This document shows positions 51,005 through 52,945 of a DNA stretch of 52,945 bases, piece after piece. This stretch comes from an uncultured Bacteroidales bacterium. GTDB taxonomy: Bacteria > Bacteroidota > Bacteroidia > Bacteroidales > UBA932. Both the position numbers and the translations under genes were made by a program. The number at the start of each line of letters is the position of its first letter. The first letter of the stretch is position 1. Where the stretch lies: the NCBI GenBank assembly GCA_944323245.1, contig CALURT010000018.1:1-52945 (forward strand), written 5' to 3'. The notes under the pieces were generated by a model, which was not told the origin of the DNA, did not search any database, and saw nothing but the letters and a program-made list of their open reading frames with translations.

Positions 51005-52060
51005 ATGGCAAACGAGATATTTTCAAGAAGGCTGAAAAGTGCACGTCTTATGCGTGGGTTGTCTATGGACGGTCTATGTGATAAAATGAAAAAAGCCGTG
51101 TCCAAACAGTCCATTTCAAAATATGAAAACGGGAAAATGATGCCTGACAGCACTACACTGATTGCCCTGTCACAGGCGCTTAGCGTAAGCGTGGATTATT
51201 TTTTCCGTCCATATACCGTATCTCTTGACGGGATGGAGTTCCGCAAGAAGAGCAAACTGAGAGTATCTTCCCTTAATGCCATTAAGGAAGAAGTCCTCGA
51301 TGAGATAGAGCGGTATCTCGAAATAGAGAATCTTTTGGAAATGGACAATCTGTTTACCGTGGATTATAGTGACAAAACGGTTGCCACCGCTGAAGATGCG
51401 AGAGAAATGGCCGTCCGGTTGCGCCATGACTGGAAACTCGGAGAGGATGCCATCAATAACATCACTTTCTTGTTGGAAGAAAATGGCATCAAAGTCATAC
51501 TGATTGATACAGATGAAAAGTTTGACGGTCTGAGCGGTTTTGTAAACAAGGTCCATCCTGTCATTATCGCAAACAAACAGGCAGTTGCCGAGCGTCAGAG
51601 ATTTACTGCTCTTCATGAGCTGGGACATCTTCTGTTGCATTTTGCTGCCAATATTGATATACAGGACAAAGAAAGGCTATGCAATGTATTTGCCAATGAA
51701 ATGCTCCTGCCTTCTTCTCAGTTCATTGAAATGGTCGGAGCATCCAGAAAGGATATTTCTCTACAGGAGCTTATTCCTCTTCAGAAGCAATACGGTCTGT
51801 CCATCGATGCCATGATGTATAAAGCAAAAGAATTGGGAGTCATAACCGAACAAAGGTACAAGGGCTACTGCATCAAAAAGAACGCTTCTGCCGATTTCCA
51901 TAAACAGGTGGTAGAGACCCGCTATCCTCAAGAGGACAGCCGAAGATTCCAAATTTTGGTATATAAGGCCATTTCACAGGAGGTCATTTCCATCAGCAAA
52001 GCCTCTTCTTTGCTGAACTGCCCTGTAAGTGAAATCCGTTCTTCCATAAACTATATCTGA
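51005..52060 (+). CDS. XRE-type regulator fused to an ImmA/IrrE metallopeptidase
   Basis: 351 residues. Residues ~8-65 are an XRE helix-turn-helix (RLKSARLMRGLSMDGLCDKM, SKQSISKYENGKMMPDSTTL). Residues ~150-290 carry the zinc peptidase with HELGH in RFTALHELGHLLLHF, followed by ERLCNVFANEMLLPSSQF with the third ligand. Such proteins sense a signal and cleave a partner or repressor, as ImmA and IrrE do. The PIN gene starts 1 base after the stop, so they form one unit. Proteases of this class with a toxin-like neighbour are proposed toxin-antitoxin systems. Confidence 0.93.
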   Translation: MANEIFSRRLKSARLMRGLSMDGLCDKMKKAVSKQSISKYENGKMMPDSTTLIALSQALSVSVDYFFRPYTVSLDGMEFRKKSKLRVSSLNAIKEEVLDEIERYLEIENLLEMDNLFTVDYSDKTVATAEDAREMAVRLRHDWKLGEDAINNITFLLEENGIKVILIDTDEKFDGLSGFVNKVHPVIIANKQAVAERQRFTALHELGHLLLHFAANIDIQDKERLCNVFANEMLLPSSQFIEMVGASRKDISLQELIPLQKQYGLSIDAMMYKAKELGVITEQRYKGYCIKKNASADFHKQVVETRYPQEDSRRFQILVYKAISQEVISISKASSLLNCPVSEIRSSINYI

Positions 52061-52061
52061 A

Positions 52062-52574
52062 ATGGATATAATTGTAGTGAACGACACCAATATATTCATT
52101 GATCTGATTTCAGTGGATTTGTTGAACGATTTCTTCCGTTTGCCAATAGGAATACATACAACAGACTTCGTACTCAATGAACTAACAGATAAAAGCCAGT
52201 CAGATGTCGTGCAAAAGTACGTCAGTTTGAAGCATTTGACAGTAAAACGATATTCAGAAACTGAAGTGGCCGAAATCGTATCATTCCAGACAACCTGCCA
52301 TAATAATGTCTCCATTACGGACTGTTCCGTATGGCTGTATGCCAAAAATAATGGATACACGCTTCTGACAGGAGATGCGCGGCTCAGAAGTGCTGCCCAA
52401 AAATCCGGCGTAAGCGTATGCGGGATACTCTACATATTTGATATGATGGTAGAAGTTTTCAAAATAATTCCGCCTGATGTCGGGGCAGAACGTCTCGAAA
52501 TGCTCTATCAAATCAACAATAGACTCCCTTCTCGTGAGATTGAAAACCGTATAAGAGAATGGAGACTTTTATGA
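52062..52574 (+). CDS. PIN-domain protein (putative ribonuclease)
   Basis: 170 residues. The PIN acidic residues can be placed: Asp in IIVVNDTNIFIDLI, Glu in LNELTDKS, Asp in ITDCSVWLYA, and Asp in LLTGDARLRSAA (the TGDxxLR block is diagnostic). PIN enzymes cut RNA with Mg2+. It pairs with the XRE-ImmA protein, so the most likely reading is a toxin with a protease-regulator partner. It could also be a housekeeping nuclease. Confidence 0.88.
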   Translation: MDIIVVNDTNIFIDLISVDLLNDFFRLPIGIHTTDFVLNELTDKSQSDVVQKYVSLKHLTVKRYSETEVAEIVSFQTTCHNNVSITDCSVWLYAKNNGYTLLTGDARLRSAAQKSGVSVCGILYIFDMMVEVFKIIPPDVGAERLEMLYQINNRLPSREIENRIREWRLL

Positions 52575-52633
52575 TATTGCTCACTTTTCCCACTTCCCGC
52601 CTTTCCTATATCAACGATTCTGTAAAAAACATA

Positions 52634-52945
52634 TTATTCCCAGGCATTCATGTGTAAATGGTAAAATTTATTTCTATCAGAGACTTCAAAAGTCTTGTCA
52701 CATGATTTGCAATATGCAGAAAAGCAATTGGAATTTTCGTGCGTAATTTCTAATTCTGAACCACATCCGGGACAAAAATAACGGTCTTTATCATTGTGCC
52801 CTTTGCCCAGTTTGGATTCTATGCGATTTGGAATTGACAAATTGGATATTACATACCGTTGTGCCAACCTCTCATATTGCTTGTCATCACAGCATGAAAG
52901 GCATGTTGGGCATATGTACCAGCCGTTAGGACATTGTTTGGTATC
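52634..52945 (-). CDS. Partial zinc-ribbon protein, C-terminal end (cut by the window edge)
   Basis: The open frame enters from the right edge without a stop and continues to 52634; only the last ~103 residues are visible. It is unusually Cys-rich: CPNGWYICPTCLSCCDD near the edge, then YFCPGCGSELEITHEN and AYCKSCDKTFEVSDR, which would make two zinc ribbons. The rest of the gene, and so its function, is beyond the window. An internal TTG cannot be the real start because the same frame stays open upstream. Confidence 0.75.
   Translation of the reverse strand, partial: DTKQCPNGWYICPTCLSCCDDKQYERLAQRYVISNLSIPNRIESKLGKGHNDKDRYFCPGCGSELEITHENSNCFSAYCKSCDKTFEVSDRNKFYHLHMNAWE

Noticed and set aside
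1..52945. CRISPR arrays, tRNA and rRNA genes
   Set aside because: No regularly spaced direct repeats, no cloverleaf-like sequences and no rRNA core sequences were seen in the gaps between genes.

Overview
The window comes from a member of the Bacteroidales. Promoter-like sequences match the Bacteroidetes form (TTTG, about 19-21 bp, TAnnTTTG, for example TATCTTTG, TACCTTTG or TATATTTG) rather than a sigma70 form. Recognisable ribosome binding sites are scarce. The gene stock is also typical: rplM-rpsI-rpsB-tsf in a row, TonB-dependent outer-membrane proteins, FHS-type sugar permeases, and secreted proteins of unknown function. The species cannot be named from the sequence alone.

Layout. 1-3.4 kb: AT-rich accessory DNA with an IS1595-type transposase, broken small genes and structured intergenic repeats. 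3.5-8.5 kb: an AraC regulator facing a corrinoid methyl-transfer module (uroporphyrinogen-decarboxylase-like methyltransferase, MetH-activation-domain-like protein, corrinoid protein, RACo-type reductive activator, rubredoxin). 8.5-12 kb: Fe/Mn superoxide dismutase, divergent from a TonB-dependent receptor and a small lipoprotein. 12.3-15.9 kb: permease-ROK kinase-permease. 15.9-20.5 kb: smpB, pfkA, then rplM, rpsI, rpsB, tsf. 20.6-28.9 kb: a purine operon, transcribed purE-purL-purF-purM-purH on the minus strand. 29-31.3 kb: cysS and exoA. 31.4-38.7 kb: an accessory block with an outer-membrane beta-barrel gene, three secreted-protein genes (A, C, B), a second and internally deleted copy of that cassette, and a DUF6088/AbiEii toxin-antitoxin pair between the two copies. 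38.8-43.9 kb: lysine exporter, OPT oligopeptide transporter, ZIP metal transporter and peptidase T. 43.9-52.9 kb: accessory DNA with a structured-RNA candidate, a P-loop protein, a lipoprotein, two DUF4143 ATPases plus the remains of a third, HigBA, an XRE-ImmA/IrrE protease with a PIN protein, and a zinc-ribbon gene cut by the window edge.

How the genes work together. RACo, the corrinoid protein and the UroD-like enzyme form a self-contained corrinoid methyl-transfer route whose substrate is unknown. Rubredoxin sits next to RACo and could supply electrons for cobalt reduction. The ROK kinase and its two permeases look like uptake and phosphorylation of a hexose. The OPT transporter, PepT and lysine exporter fit peptide use with export of surplus lysine. 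The 31-36 kb proteins A, A' and C resemble the C-terminal domain of TonB and sit directly behind an outer-membrane receptor gene.

Most worth follow-up: the duplicated TonB-C-like cassette with its shared 14-bp palindrome; the corrinoid module; a likely 160-nt structured RNA at 44.88-45.04 kb; a dispersed repeat that supplies the stop codon of two unrelated lipoprotein genes; and the cluster of toxin-antitoxin-like genes at the right end. Start sites were moved downstream of the longest frame where a promoter, a signal peptide or an overlap made the upstream start unlikely.
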